A stretch of DNA of 64,000 bases from assembly GCA_034509495.1 (NCBI GenBank), contig CM067508.1, positions 32,161,071 to 32,225,070 on the forward strand. The letters run 5' to 3'. Position numbers and translations under genes: made by a program. The stretch is from Acestrorhynchus altus (lineage: Eukaryota > Chordata > Actinopteri > Characiformes > Acestrorhynchidae). The notes below the pieces were generated by a model, which saw nothing but the letters and a program-made list of their open reading frames with translations, was not told where the DNA came from and ran no database searches. Position 1 is the stretch's first letter; the number at the start of each line of letters is the position of its first letter. Of this stretch, positions 12,426-24,915 are shown piece after piece.

Positions 12426-13284
12426 ATTTCTCCTTTTAAAAGTGGCCGTCAGTGGGATTAAACCTAGTAGCTCATATTAGGCAAAAAGATCAAACAACAG
12501 GCTCATGATATTGTGCCTCATAAACTCCTGTTTGAATCGTCAGACAGTGGTGAGGGCATAAATCATAAGCAGGAGCCATAACAGATACAGAGACGAACCG
12601 AAAAAAACAACAACTTTATGGAGAGCAAATCTGTTCCCTAGAAGGCGGTGCGGATCAGTAGAAGAAATGTCTTGACATATGAGCTCCTTTGGTTAAACCT
12701 TTTAAGTTCTTAAAGAGGCTTAGGTCACCCTCTCACTGAGAGCCAGCATCGCACAGGCCTCGGCTATTAGATGAATGGAAGAGTTTTCAGCTGCCATCTC
12801 CTGGCCATGTCAACACACCACCTTCCAACCGTTTCCCCATCAGATATACAGTAGCAGCCTATACGAGAAGAACAGGCTTCCCGATGTCACTCTGAGGGAA
12901 GTCTGATCTGATTTCCATACAGAGTGAACAGGTCTAAACCTCAGCTCTGCTCTGATTTCCTCCTTTATTATTTCCTCCTCCTGAGGAAAACCCCTTTTTT
13001 TCCCCCCTTTTTGGCCTAGCGCACTCCTGAACCGCCGAAACGACACGCTGCCAAGAATGCGAATCCCATTTGAAGTTCTTCATTCATCCAGCTCGCTCAA
13101 AATAGCGCATTGTTTATTAAGATGAATGGCCTTTATCCGCTCCTGTCAGTGCACTAGAGGCGTCCAAATTTAGAACGGAAATGATTGCTCCACGAGAAAA
13201 TAGTATTTGCTTTCTCCTATCGCCGTGAATGCCCCAGGGCCGTGCTCGGCAGCCATGGAACCGCATGTCTCCTTTGTTTCATCC

Positions 13285-13412
13285 CTGAGGTTTTTTTTTT
13301 TTCTTCTTCTCCTTCTTCTCCTTCTTCTTCTTCTTTCATTCTCTCTCTTCCCGCAGTCAGAGAGAGAGTGAGAGAGGGAGAGAGAGAGAGAAAAAGAGAG
13401 AGAAAGAGAGGG
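13285..13412. repeat. polypyrimidine tract followed by polypurine tract
   Basis: A T/CTT-rich run (13,289-13,350) is followed after cccgcagtc by a GA-rich run to 13,410. The two halves are close to mutually complementary. Confidence 0.9.
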
Positions 13413-13739
13413 CACAAACACAAAGACTAATTTGTTTGTTGGTAAAGAGAAACTCAGCCCCTCAGTTCCTGTCGGATCCATTAATAAAATCAGACAGTCT
13501 GGCGTGAGAGAGAGAGGAAGAGAAAGAGATACGCAGACGGAAGAAGAGGAGTCTGCCCAGCACTGCGGAGCAGAACAAAAGGATAGAGCCTGACAAGATG
13601 GAATTGTCAGTGGAACAGCTTGGAGACTTTGGCCAGTCATTTGCATACGCACCTCGTTCATCCAAACAGTTCTGCTTTACAAGAGAAGATGTATTATTTT
13701 TAATTGTGACGTTACTAGATTTTGTTTTTGTGAGTCTAC

Positions 13740-13915
13740 TTTGTAGGACTGTTTATATGGCTGCAATATTATGTGAAGATAATGCAAACCTAAAAGTAGG
13801 ACATGGAATTATATTGTTTTTGGGCAAAAATCTTTTATTCCAATACATTTTGGAGCATTTTTATTGGTCCATTCATCATGAAGTTTGGACACAATATCCA
13901 TGTTTACCTGAACAC
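13740..13915. repeat. unnamed interspersed repeat (copy A)
   Basis: Shares ttggagcatttttattggtc and cattcatc with 31,100-31,200 (ttagagcatttctattggtc, aattcatc). The open frame over it is probably fortuitous. Confidence 0.45.
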
Positions 13916-13929
13916 TAAAAAAATGCTAA

Positions 13930-15000
13930 TAATTCGACTGATAATTCAATTGGAATAGAATGCATCCATATATACACCTCAATCAGAATACAGTGGGCCA
14001 AATGAATCAGATTTAACAAGGTGTGTAATCATTTAAATAATCCATTAAACAGAAGAATAACAGCCATGTAAACACCTGTATACTATTACATTCCCAATTG
14101 GAATGTTTAAGTACATACTGGATGGAGACAACATGATACACATCGCAAGAGCCAGGCTTGTACAAGCAGGAGCAACATGCATTATTACTGGAATACCAGA
14201 ATGCTCAGTCACTCAACGGTCTGTTCTGAAGTGACGAGATCATCTTTCTTCAAGTTGGATAAAACCATGAATGTCTGCTGTGTCATACACAAATGTAGTT
14301 CCTTCACAATAACACGTTTTCATCAGCCTTTACTATGTTTCATCTCACTGGCATGTCATCGGCAGCAAGGCTGGTATCCGGCTCATGCTCCTCGTAATGC
14401 TTCAGGATGACCGCACTCTCCCTTTTCTTTAATAAGTGAGTCTGCCATCATATTAAAGCAAGAAAAGCAAACAAACAGCAACTACAAACTCAGGTAACAC
14501 ACTGCTGCTCCTCTTACTCTCCACATGATCTCCGTTGTCATGGCAATGTGTACAGTAAGTGCTATTCTACACATGCACATCATTTTCAATGATTCCCACT
14601 CTCTTTTTCATACATCAGATGGTCAATATCAAGCATGGATTGGTTGAGCTTAGTGAGGAATGGGCAGTGCAGAACACAGCCAAATCAGTGGCTGTTCTGT
14701 TTCAGATGGTACCATGACATCATCAACATACCTACCAGTGGTAGGTCAATCTGGGAAAAATCCCCACTACTTCATCATCAGTTGAGTTGGCGTTATGGAT
14801 ACAGCAGAAATTAGATTTCAACCACTTGGGGGCGCATTAGCTAGATTTTGAAAAGCCCAAGTAAATGTTATTCACATAAATACAGGGTGTCAAACCGTAT
14901 CCACAATGGGCTGCAATGGCTGCAGGTTTTCCTTCTAAACAACCAGCAGTGACAGACTTTTATCCCAATTTTCCATCCCAACTTCAAAGCACCAATTCCC
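13930..15000. other. igf1r intron 1, no recognised feature
   Basis: AT-rich intronic sequence. I see no gene, RNA gene or clear TE end here. Confidence 0.45.
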
Positions 15001-15312
15001 CAGCCCTGTTGGGACTCCCCAATCACATGACAATACTCCCATCACTATGAAGCTGAAGAAAAGCACACGCCTCCTCTGATATATGTGAAGCCAGCCAGCC
15101 ACCGCTTTTCAAACTGCTGCCGTTGCACCATTGCTGGGCAGCCAACGAGCTCGGAGGAAGACACCTGTGCATTGCACTGGTTGTAATGTGGGGAGAGAGT
15201 GCCATCTACCCACCCAAAGAGAGCATGGACAATTTTGCTCTCTCAGACGCTGACTGCTGATGGATTCAAACCTGCAATCCATAGTGCTACCACTCTAGCC
15301 CACTGAGCCACA
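15000..15312 (-). mobile_element. tRNA-derived SINE, minus orientation
   Basis: Read on the minus strand, it begins with a tRNA-like head (gtgtggctcagtgggctaga as A-box region, then gcaggtttgaatcc as B box). It continues through a gaggaggcgtgtgcttttc core and ends at ggggagtcccaacagggc. Related pieces lie at 5,838, 53,020 and 63,305. Confidence 0.65.
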
Positions 15313-16407
15313 CAAGACTCTACTCTTTACATCAACTGGCAAGTCTTCAAATATCCGATCATGTCCTTCATTTTAGCTGGAATGAAAACCCGCAGCCACA
15401 CTGCGATTTGACACCCCTGGTATAAATGGTTACTGCTGGACAAATCAGTTGTTTTCACAAAATGCTACAAAGTCTGTCTGTGAAACTGTTGAGTTGTACT
15501 TTGCTTTAAACAGCTCATATTGTGGTGAAGAACGCAAACGGTCTTAAAGGGTTAAAATCGTAGAGTTCACTCTCCAGATCACACAAGCTTCAAAACAGAC
15601 TCACTTCAAATACATTTTTGGGTTTTGTCACAAAATCAAACAAACACATTTACAACTATCCACCTAATGACCTCCACCAATCACTTGCCCACAGCAATTT
15701 AGCCCCATTCATTCATTCTGAAGTTATAAGGAGTGTTCCATCCTGAGCTGATTTTTGAATGAGACCCTCTCTGTTTACCTGTAAATGTGTTATTTGGTAA
15801 ATACAACAATGCAGATGTCATAACTGGACCTCTGAGGGAAAAGGATAATAAAATGTAGGATATCTGCCCTTTAACAATGGACAATGAAACTTCTCCCTCT
15901 TGGTGAACCACGCAAGCTGTCTGGAACCAGCTGACACAAACATGTGCCCACCAGTTGACCTCCACAATGAATCTGGCTGAGCGATCCGAGGCCCGGCCCT
16001 CAGCTCCCATTCCACTTATGAAAATCCTGCTCTTCCGTAAACATGGCTTCAGGCACGCCCAGTGAGAAAGGCATCTAAGCCCCCTTCTCCCGGCCCATCC
16101 TGCAGGGATTGCTTACAGCAGGTCAGGATTTTACTGTGGCTCTGAGCTCCCAGAGCGTCCAACAACTACGCTGAGGGCACACGCAATGAGAAAAAAAAAA
16201 ATCAGACGCCCAGATCTTTGTTACATCAACCAATGAAAAGGAAAAAATGCTTTGTCCCCCTTGACCTGCAGTCATTTTGGATATTGACCCAGATCTTTGG
16301 GAAGTTCCACTAGGGATTTCAGGAACCTCTCAGCCACAGCTATTACAATTTACTAAAAGTGATAACGAAACATTATGGGGGAAAATGCATTTAGAGTTTA
16401 TTATGAG

Positions 16408-16457
16408 AGTTTATTTATTAATTAATTTATTTATTTATTTATTTAATTATTTATTTG
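16408..16457. repeat. (TTTA)n tract
   Basis: Imperfect ATTT/TTTA units in intron 1. Confidence 0.85.
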
Positions 16458-17479
16458 AGACCCTCTCCTCAGACCACGGTCTGTGTGGGTTACACAGATA
16501 GCAAGGGGAAAGCTATCCACCACTGATCCTCTGATGGCAAAGCTTGTGATCCACTGGTCTTTGCTCAGCATTTTCTGGTCGGTCCACTAAAGGTTAAGCA
16601 GACAATTAAAACAAAATGCCACTTTTAATTGCTGATTTTCCACTCAGAGTCCAGTATATTCATTTATCTTTCTTTCACTTCTGTAATTTCTGTCCAGCAC
16701 AGCATCCACAACATTTTCAAAAACGTTTTATATCAGACCTAGATGTTATTTTTTCCTCAATGTTGTTTGGAATATTTGTATTAGTTAATTTTCTAAAATA
16801 AAAGTCTTTAAAATATTTTTTAGGAGATTAAAAACAAGTCCAAGGGTGGACCAGCAGTGGCAACTGTACTGCTACTACTGTATTTCTATAATAAATAAGT
16901 GAATCAAATACAAATGTTGTGAATTTTCTTCTTTATTCAGAACAGTTTGTAAAGAAATAAGATTTATGATGAAGCTCAGTCAGAAACCCCCACAACAGCC
17001 CCGGCTTATGTTATCAGCATGCTGCAGCCACTGCTGATGAAGCACACAGGTAAAGCGGGGATTCAGTGCCGAAGCTTAAACAGAACAGTGTGGAATACAG
17101 TTTCACAGCTTGTGTCGTCTTTCATATCATTTCAAGCCATACACGGATGAGTGTGCATCATCCAACCCAAAACAAACATAGCAGAAAGGTTACAAGGGTT
17201 CTGCACATTCCGCCATAAAATAAGATGTCAGTAATATGATGTCAAATGTGTAAAACTAATTCTGCCTCTTGGGGAAACAGAGTAAAGACTCTGCTCTGGT
17301 CATACACTAACATGATCCACACTGAAAGACCATCACTCAGCCCAGTAGAGTGAGTATCAGAACACAGCAGAACAAACCATCACCACTAACAGCACAGAAA
17401 AACATCATTCTGTCTTTACATGACAGTGACAATTCATCAAGCATGGCCAGACATCTGCAGTCAATCACTGAGGTGTGTA

Positions 17480-18376
17480 GGGTTGCAAAATTCCAGGAAT
17501 TTTCAAAGTTGGAAACTTTCCATGGGAATTAACAGGAATTTATGGGAATTAACAGGAATTTATGGGAATAAAACAGAAATTTACAAAATTGAAGGTTGGC
17601 CCTCAACAGGGAACTTAAATATAGTTGGGGAAAATATATTGTAGCATAATATTGGCTAAAACAACCAGATTTAATGCAAGTACACTCCTCAATCACATGC
17701 CAAAGCACAAGACTATTGAAGCTACACAGTTGAGCCTGAATATTAAATAAAGTCAATGCCATGTCTGGCCATCTGGGCCTTGATAAAGGAAAAGTTCTAG
17801 GCAGTTTGGCGAAGTTCTGAACCAAGCAAGGCCTTTGGGAAGGGGATGCAATCTGGCAGTCATGCCAGCACATATCTGCATCCACCTGGTGGAAGGGACT
17901 TTGTGGATCTGAGGCCTTCGCACCTGTAGCCTCCATCATCCTCCAAATCCCACCACCATCAGCAGCCTCTAAGCGCAACTGGTCACTGTTCAGGAACACA
18001 CACAGACTCACAAACGAGAGAGTGAAAAAACTGGTGGCCATTCGGGCAAACCTAAGGCTCTTTGAGCCTGACACAGAGCCATCTTCAACAAGGCTGCACA
18101 GTGACACTGAGGAGGAGGAGGAGGATGTTGAGGAGGTGAACATGGAGGATGTTGATGAGGCCCAGGAAGAGGCCATTTCGTGAAAGGTTTTGGCAAAAAT
18201 GCAGAATTTGCAGAAACTAGACTTGCAAAGTTTTTGTTTCACATGTTGAATGGCAACATGTTGTGGGCTCCTTTCATTTCCTTTCCTTTCAATATTTCCC
18301 AAATTCCCCAGCTTAACTTCCCATGGAAAGTTTCTGGAAATTTACTGGATATTTTCCGACCCTTTGCAACCCTACT
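17480..18376 (+). mobile_element. nonautonomous hAT transposon with remnant hATC domain
   Basis: The termini gggttgcaaaattcc and ggaccctttgcaaccct-type mirror each other, with extended similarity inward (ttggaaactttccatggg at left, cccatggaaagtttctggaa at right). The 8-mer ggtgtgta occurs at 17,472-17,479 and again at 18,377-18,384, as expected for a hAT 8-bp target duplication. The plus strand from about 17,870 to 18,180 still encodes the hATC dimerisation signature: a CWHD/WW-like segment, PPPSAASKRNWSLF, then THRLTNERVKKLVAIRANLR and an acidic tail ending in a stop. The N-terminal catalytic part is deleted, so this copy cannot transpose on its own. Confidence 0.85.
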
Positions 18377-19071
18377 GGTGTGTAATGCCCAAACAGAAAT
18401 ATTTGGACATGGATTTCTTTATATGTGAGACACGTTTAAAAAATATTATTCAATTTCACAATATGTTTTGGCCACTTTTGTTTATTTACAAATTTACTTT
18501 ATAAACATATTTATTTTCCATATGGGTTAAGTGTTTCAATAAATAACAAGTTGCTGAAATTGAAAAGTTTGAACTTACCTTATAACAGAAATGACATTTT
18601 AGCTACTTTTTTTGAGCGAGGCCTGTGAAAGATAAGCAGAGAAGGCGCAAGAGCCTTCACTACACTCATTAACATCAAGCAGCAGGAAATGTGATCATGG
18701 CACCAACAGGCTGTGAGTGGCATAGGAATAGGCCAACATCCTTCAGATCAGGCGCCTAGAATCCACAGAGCTCATGGAGAGCAAACAGAAACCCAGGCGC
18801 CTCTTCCTCTCAGCACGCCATTCACACCGCTGCGCAAACACACATATCGGGAATCCAACGTCCAGTGTTTGTGTTTGATAACCTGGCCTTCCAGAGGAAT
18901 CTCAGTGGAGGGGGGCAGCTAGAGAATCTCTTCTCATAGATAAAGAGTTCACGCACCTGAGCAAATGTGGAGGTCTTTAAAGTTCAAGAGTTCTTCAAAG
19001 TACTCAAGTCTTTAAAAACATGACTCACATTATTTAATATCAATAATTGAAGATTTTCTGTTCCTCTTACC

Positions 19072-19668
19072 ATACAGGAGCACTTTGTAGTTCTATAATT
19101 ACAGGCTGCAGTCCTTCTGTGTCTCTACATAGTTTGTTCGCCTCCTTTCACGCTGCTCTTCAATGGTCAGGACTTCACTGGACCACCACAGTGCAGCTAT
19201 TATGTGGGTGGTGGGTCATTCTCAGCACTGCAGTCACACTGACATGGTGGTGGTGTGTTAATGTGTGCTGTGCTGGTAGGAGTGGATCAGACAAAGCAGT
19301 GCTGCTGGAGTGTTTAAACACTTTGTCCTCTCATTGTCACTCTATTAGACCCTCCTACCTAGTTGTTTCACCTTGTAGATGTAAAGTCATAGAAGCTCAT
19401 CTCCTTCTGCGAAGTTTCTTTTGTGTTTCATTGTCAATGTAGCCCTGAGTGTGACCCACCACCTATCTTCTGTCGGGTGGTCCTGTTGGGTACCAGACCG
19501 TTCAAGATCAGGGTGAAAGGAGGATAACAATGTATGTAGAGAGACAGATGGACTACAGTCTGTAATTATAGAACTCCAAAGTGCTCCTATATGGTCAGAG
19601 AAGCTGATAAAATGGACTATGAGTGTATAAACACGGAGGTGGCCATATTGTTATGGCTGATCGGTCTA
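19072..19668. mobile_element. palindromic MITE, full-length copy
   Basis: Starts aggagcactttgtagttcta and ends with the inverse (agaactccaaagtgctccta) followed by a terminal ggaggtggccatattgttat. The arms contain the ggtgggtcattctcagcact / gtgacccaccacc pair. This is the most complete copy in the window. Confidence 0.8.
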
Positions 19669-20884
19669 CAAAGAAGTAGGAAAAAGTGTGGAGAAAGGCC
19701 AAACCTTTATACTCTAAAACTCTTAACAGAAACGATCTCGTCTGGGACAGATCAATATCTTATGTGAAGTTACTGGAAGCATTTATGAACAAGTGACCAT
19801 TCTCGGAAGAGCATAATTGTGTCATTTTCCGGCCGTTTTGTCGTTAACTACAGGAGTGCTATTCGAGTGCGGAAGCGTTTCTTCCCGGTTTCCAGGCTTG
19901 ATGTGATGCAGAATAAGGGTTAAATGTCAAATCAGCCTCATATGGCATTTGTCCCCAGCACCCCCCACACCCCCACCCACCGTTTGAGCCCACAGCTCTA
20001 ATGTTTCCGGTGTGCTTTCTGTTAAATAACAGAAACGACAATGTTTACTGTCCATTTGTTCCAATTAGGGCAAATATTTGCACGCTGGAGCACTCCTGGG
20101 GGATGATGGGATTGACTAAAGCCCCTCACGCATCGGAAGGAGCGTGACCAAGGCCCTGGCTGCCACTCCAAAGTGCTCGCACCTGCCACCTCAACTGTGC
20201 TTAATCCCCCACATGCTGGAAGTCATCTGACCACTGGTCTGGTGCTACACTTCCCTTCAGTGGCCCTCACATCAAAAGCACAAGCTCATGTGTCAGAGCC
20301 CAGCTAGTAACACAACACCCCTCGTTCCCTCCCCCATCTAAGCTTCAACTAGCACTGGCCCTGCTGTTACGTGAGAGGGTGAAGAGCAACATGTTTGACC
20401 GTCACTCATTACAAGCCTGGCTTTCCACGGAAATGTGGCTGCTGATAACATGTATGGCAGTCCAGCAGTTAGGCCCTCAGCAGCCTTATCAACACTGGCA
20501 CACACTACAATCTTTCCATCACGACCACAACGTTCCTTTACAGTCATACCTGGCAGTAAACCTCCAGCCCACATAGACTTCAGTGTTTCTCTGAATGACC
20601 AGGTAGGGATCAGGCAACGACATTCATGAATCAAATACATGGAGTTTATTCCAGGGTTGGGTCTCATCACACATCAATAAAGGTGAACAGATTGATAAAG
20701 CAAAAGCAGGGAAAAATGGAAAACTGATATTTTCACCTAAGAAACCACTGATCCTCTACCAGGTCATATCAACATCCTCAACAATCTGCTATAGACCTGC
20801 CGCTAAACCCAGTCTTCAGCTGGAGTTTAACTGGATTAGGCTGAGATTAAGGTGCTAGAGGCAGGGATAAAATTAGATTACGAA

Positions 20885-20946
20885 GAGTGAGGGTTAGGAT
20901 TAGGTTTTGGGTTGAGGTTAAGGTTAGGATTAGGATTAGGGTTTAA
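20885..20946. repeat. degenerate telomere-like (TTAGGG)n tract
   Basis: About ten imperfect units of gttagg, attagg and ggttaagg. The density of TTAGG/GGTTA exceeds chance, but there is no long perfect TTAGGG run. Confidence 0.65.
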
Positions 20947-21999
20947 ATATAAATCACATTTAATACAAATATTTACTACAAACATTTTATAATGTAATTA
21001 TGGCAAACAAGCAATTGAAATCATCAATAAACAGAAGTTAAACAAATCTTACTTATTTCTTTTGTATAGGTTTTGCACTCTGGTGTGACATCCTTGGTGA
21101 GACACTGCAGGTGTATTATTTTGTCACTGTGATGTTTTCTGATTTATAAATGACCAGTCAAAGCAGTGCAGCAACATTTCATCGTTACTGTCATAAATGT
21201 TGTTATCCTGATAAACGGATCGCATTACAATGGCAATACCTAAAGAGCACGGATCAGCTGTTTCATTACACGAAGACCAGGAATAGTTATGGTTAACTGG
21301 ATGCCGCGCAACAAAATATGAAGTTATTTCATTCAATTCAGCGGCTGTTTTTGGAATCAAACACTTTGTCGACTGATAAAACCTGCAATATAGTCCGAAA
21401 AGTCTGCTGTAGCATAACGTGATCATACTATCCAGTCCTGCTCCAGAGTAACTCATTATCAGGGAGGTAAGAAAATGGTCATGTAAAATCAATTATGGCT
21501 GTTTTTGATCAACAAAGGCAGACAAACATCAAAAGTGGACCTCAGGGGACCTCGTTATATGCAGTGTGCTTTATACAGCTGTGTTATACGGCCCAGTCAC
21601 GCAGACGCCTGTATTTTGACAGTAAAGGGACGGAGCCTGTGCTCACGGTGAGACGCTCTACTCTGCAGAAAACAATGAAGCTCGAGGGGGAGTGGCTCGT
21701 TTGGCCCATTAGTTTGAATGACTCTCCTTGCATTTGACGGTGTACGTGCGGGCACTGGATTACACACAAGCAGATAATCTGACAGCCCTCTTTAAATTAA
21801 GGGTTTAATTAAGCAGTGTAAACCTCATCTGGCAGCTCACCGGAGCCCTAAGATGGCCTGACTGTCACTGCTGCTCTCAACACACAGGCTAGCACAGTGA
21901 CACATATTCAGTGACTCAAACTGCCATCCATGCTGAGCAGGACGGGCGGGCATGGTGCACGACTGCTCCCACATGTACCACCCTCACACACACACACAC

Positions 22000-22260
22000 A
22001 CACAGAGGGAGGAGAGAGAGAGGGGGGGGAATGAGGACAGATCAACAGTGAGGGTGAGAGTGAGAGAGGGAGACAGGGGGAGGTGACAGATGACAGAGAA
22101 AGATGAGAAAGAGAGAGATATACGCAGAAGTAGAAAGGTAGAAACACAGATGTGTGTGAGGGGGTGTGTGAAGAGAGGGAGAAAGAGATGGATGTAGGGA
22201 GAGAGAAGCAGAAAGAGTGACAGAGAGAGAGAGAGAGAGCAGAACAGAGAGGGCATGAGT
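22000..22260. repeat. GA-rich polypurine region
   Basis: About 260 bases of imperfect GA/GGA sequence on the plus strand, ended by a GT/GCGAGC run. The long low-complexity frames on the minus strand are artefacts of it. Confidence 0.85.
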
Positions 22261-22555
22261 GTGCGAGCGAGCGAGTGTGTGTGTCTGGCTAGTGCAGTGT
22301 GTGTGAGTCATGAAAAGAGCCCACACTGTCTCAGTCACGAGCCGCAGAGCTGCAGATATCGGCGCAGGGAAAAGGTGGGCAAACAAACAGCAAAACAAGA
22401 GGAAAATGACTCCGCCCCCTTTACACAATCCTCCCCCACCACCTCCCCTTCAGGATGTGTCACCTTGGCAATGGCCGTCGGTGCCTGGCTTTTCAGCCGC
22501 ACCTGATAGAGCTGAAACTGTAGCTCGATGCCTGTGTGTCTGGCATTTAACAAGG

Positions 22556-22556
<1 letters not shown>

Positions 22557-22619
<63 letters not shown>
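22557..22619. repeat. (GT)n microsatellite
   Basis: About 31 GT units. Confidence 0.98.
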
Positions 22620-22623
<4 letters not shown>

Positions 22624-22639
22624 AGTATAATAAAGTTTT

Positions 22640-23250
22640 AGTTTTTAATCACAACAGGTCACTGGGGCAAACGTATGACTAATGCTGGCGCTCACTAAAG
22701 GGCTTTTTGCCTTTTTCTTTAAATACTGAGTGTGTGTCAAGGGCTTGATGGCAGCTCGGCTGCCGAGGTGTGAGGCAGGCAGGCCAGCAGTCCAGAGACC
22801 GCCCGTGCGAATGGCAAAAAGGACGGCGAAACAGTTCACAAACTCCCCACTCTTCTGATTAACAAAACCCTGCCTGTTTCCCCCGGCCATGTATTTTTAC
22901 ACGTTCTATTTTCAAACCCTAGAGTCTCTCCTCTCCCTCTCGCTCCGTGAACCATGGAGTCTTGTTTGCCGTATACTTGGAAGAAATGGCATGGAAAGTT
23001 AACTGCGGTGCAACTTGAAAGGGGGAGAAATTACATTTTATTAGCCTGACCAGATTATTAAAACGAATGGGATAAAAAAGTTTACGAGACCAGAGAGGAC
23101 GTTCTAATGGAGCAAGGCCATTCATTTAGCGGCAAATATTTCGGCCTGCTTTAATTCAGCACGCTTAAGAACGTCTTTACTGCGTAATTCACTGGCGGTA
23201 ACTCAAAACACAAGAATGATTAAAAAGCCCATATTATGGAAAACTGTACA
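22640..23250. other. igf1r intron 1, repeat-free island
   Basis: About 600 bases without microsatellite or recognised TE. It has mixed composition and several intact-looking AT-rich factor-type motifs such as ttattagcc, tttaattcag and gcgtaattc. A candidate regulatory element by exclusion only; no coding potential is seen. Confidence 0.3.
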
Positions 23251-23256
23251 ATTTTA

Positions 23257-23647
23257 GACCATAACATTATGACCACCTCCTTGTTTCTACATTCACAGTC
23301 GATATTATAAGCTTGTCTTATCCCACAGGACCACTTTGTATTTTTTTTTATTACAGACTGTACTCCATCTGTTTGTTTTCCCTACTTTCACCTTGATCTT
23401 TCATTTTCAGTGCTGAGAATGACCCACCACCAACATAATACATTTATGTAAAGCCGCTTGGTGACAACTCCTTGTTGTAAAAAGCACTATATAAATAAAC
23501 GTTGATTGATTGATAAGAGCTGCTCTGTGGTGGTCCTGTGGTGTCCTGACCATTGAAGATCAGGGTGAAAGGAGGAGAACAAAGTATCCTGAGAAACAGA
23601 TGAACTAAAGTCTGGAATTATAGAACTACAAAGTGCTCCTGTATGGT
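23257..23647. mobile_element. palindromic MITE with a nested LINE/SINE tail
   Basis: The outer end gaccataacattatgaccac is the inverted form of the right end seen at 32,290. The left arm runs to tgctgagaatgacccaccac, and the right arm resumes at gctctgtggtggtcctgtgg and ends agtgctcctgtatgg. A 70-base block at about 23,446-23,515 (taaagccgcttggtgacaac ... attgattgat) interrupts it and is the 3' tail of another retroelement. Confidence 0.75.
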
Positions 23648-23875
23648 AATGCTCCAAAAGTAGAATTTAGTAGAAAGCCTTCCCTGGACAGTACAGACAG
23701 TTGCCCTAACAAAAGCAGAATGACCTCTTTTTAATACCCTTGATATCAGAAGAAGCAATGAAGGAGCAGGTGTCCTTTGTCCATATAGTGAATGTCTACG
23801 TTTGTGTGCTGATCGCCCCTTTCACTTCACACTTACATAAGAAGAGCTTCAGCAGAAACAGGTATTTGAATATAG

Positions 23876-24340
23876 ATCCCTAGATCTCAAGATCCCAGAG
23901 CACTTATTCTTTACGTTCCAATGATTGTTATCTGCTTAATGTTCCCAAAGTTCGCACTGAATTCGGTAAGCGCTCCTTTATGTATTTTGCACCCACTGTT
24001 TGGAATGCATTGCAGAGCACTCTGAATCTGAAGGAACTTCTCTTGGAACATTAAAAAAATCTCGTAAGGAACCCGGAATCAGCCTCTTATCGTTCCTGCT
24101 CTTGCTCTGTATGAAAGCTTCGTGTTCATCCCAACTGATCTGATTAGATTGTGTTTGTGGACCTTATTGTTGTTTGATTGTTGTTTTATGATGTAATTGT
24201 GAATTGTTTGTTAAATGTTGGAACCAATGTTTTAGGCTGCAGTCTTGGCCAGGCTTCCCTCGAAAAAGAGATCATTGTGTCTCGACGGGATCGACCTGGT
24301 TAAATAAAGGCAAAATAAAAAGAAATAAAATAGATTCAAT
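23876..24340 (+). mobile_element. L2/Rex1-type LINE 3' end, copy 1
   Basis: From tctcaagatcccagagcact this is nearly identical to 58,130-58,370, then continues into a 3'UTR that ends ggttaaataaagg plus A-rich tail. The coding frame corresponds to the C-terminus of a CR1/L2-like reverse transcriptase (VRTE.GKRSFMYFAPTVWN region) but has small indels. It is 5'-truncated, as typical for LINE insertions. Confidence 0.75.
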
Positions 24341-24779
24341 ACAGAGCAGCTAATCCAACAGCAATCATTTCTTCATCAGCCTTAAAGGAAGAGTGACAAA
24401 AAATCCTGTTTATAACAGATAAAGTCAGAATAGGTCGAGAAACGGTACAATTCAGTTTTTATAGACAGAAGTTAATTATTCTATGATGTAATTCATTTCA
24501 GTTTGAGCCGAACAATTATAGATGTGTTTTGAGAGAGGTTATTTGGCTATATACACTCTTTGGCACTGCTGCAAAACTGGGCGTACACTTCTCAGGCAGA
24601 TATGTAAATTACTACAGGTGTGATCAGATTAGACACTGGGTCAAGGCACAAGAAGTGATTCCCCCACTGCTCTACAAAAAAGGCTCTCAGAGGAGTGTAG
24701 TTAGGAGTGTACCTCTGGGTGAGAGATCACTGATTGCTAGACATGGCTCTCTGACACACTCAAAAACATTTTGCCCAGT

Positions 24780-24915
24780 TGAAGGACTTTGAGAGGGGAT
24801 GCATCATTGGTTGTTTCGACAAACTGCCCACTATACAGTCAGTTCTGACCACACCACCAATGTCTTCATTTGCAGTGGTGTCACAAACTAGAAACCGAGG
24901 CTGTTATGGACTGTG
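24780..24915 (+). mobile_element. Tc1-like relic
   Basis: The segment gaaggactttgagagggg plus the following catcattgg matches the start of the relic at 55,805 (cagactttgagagggggagt). The later gtcttcatttgcagtggtgt also matches tgctttgtttgcagtggtgg. Coding capacity is lost. Confidence 0.5.

Noticed and set aside
17529..18302. 257-codon minus-strand open frame
   Set aside because: It is the antisense of the hAT transposase remnant, whose plus strand carries the real hATC signature.
21984..22621. Several 80-130 codon frames on both strands
   Set aside because: Low-complexity GA/GT sequence only.
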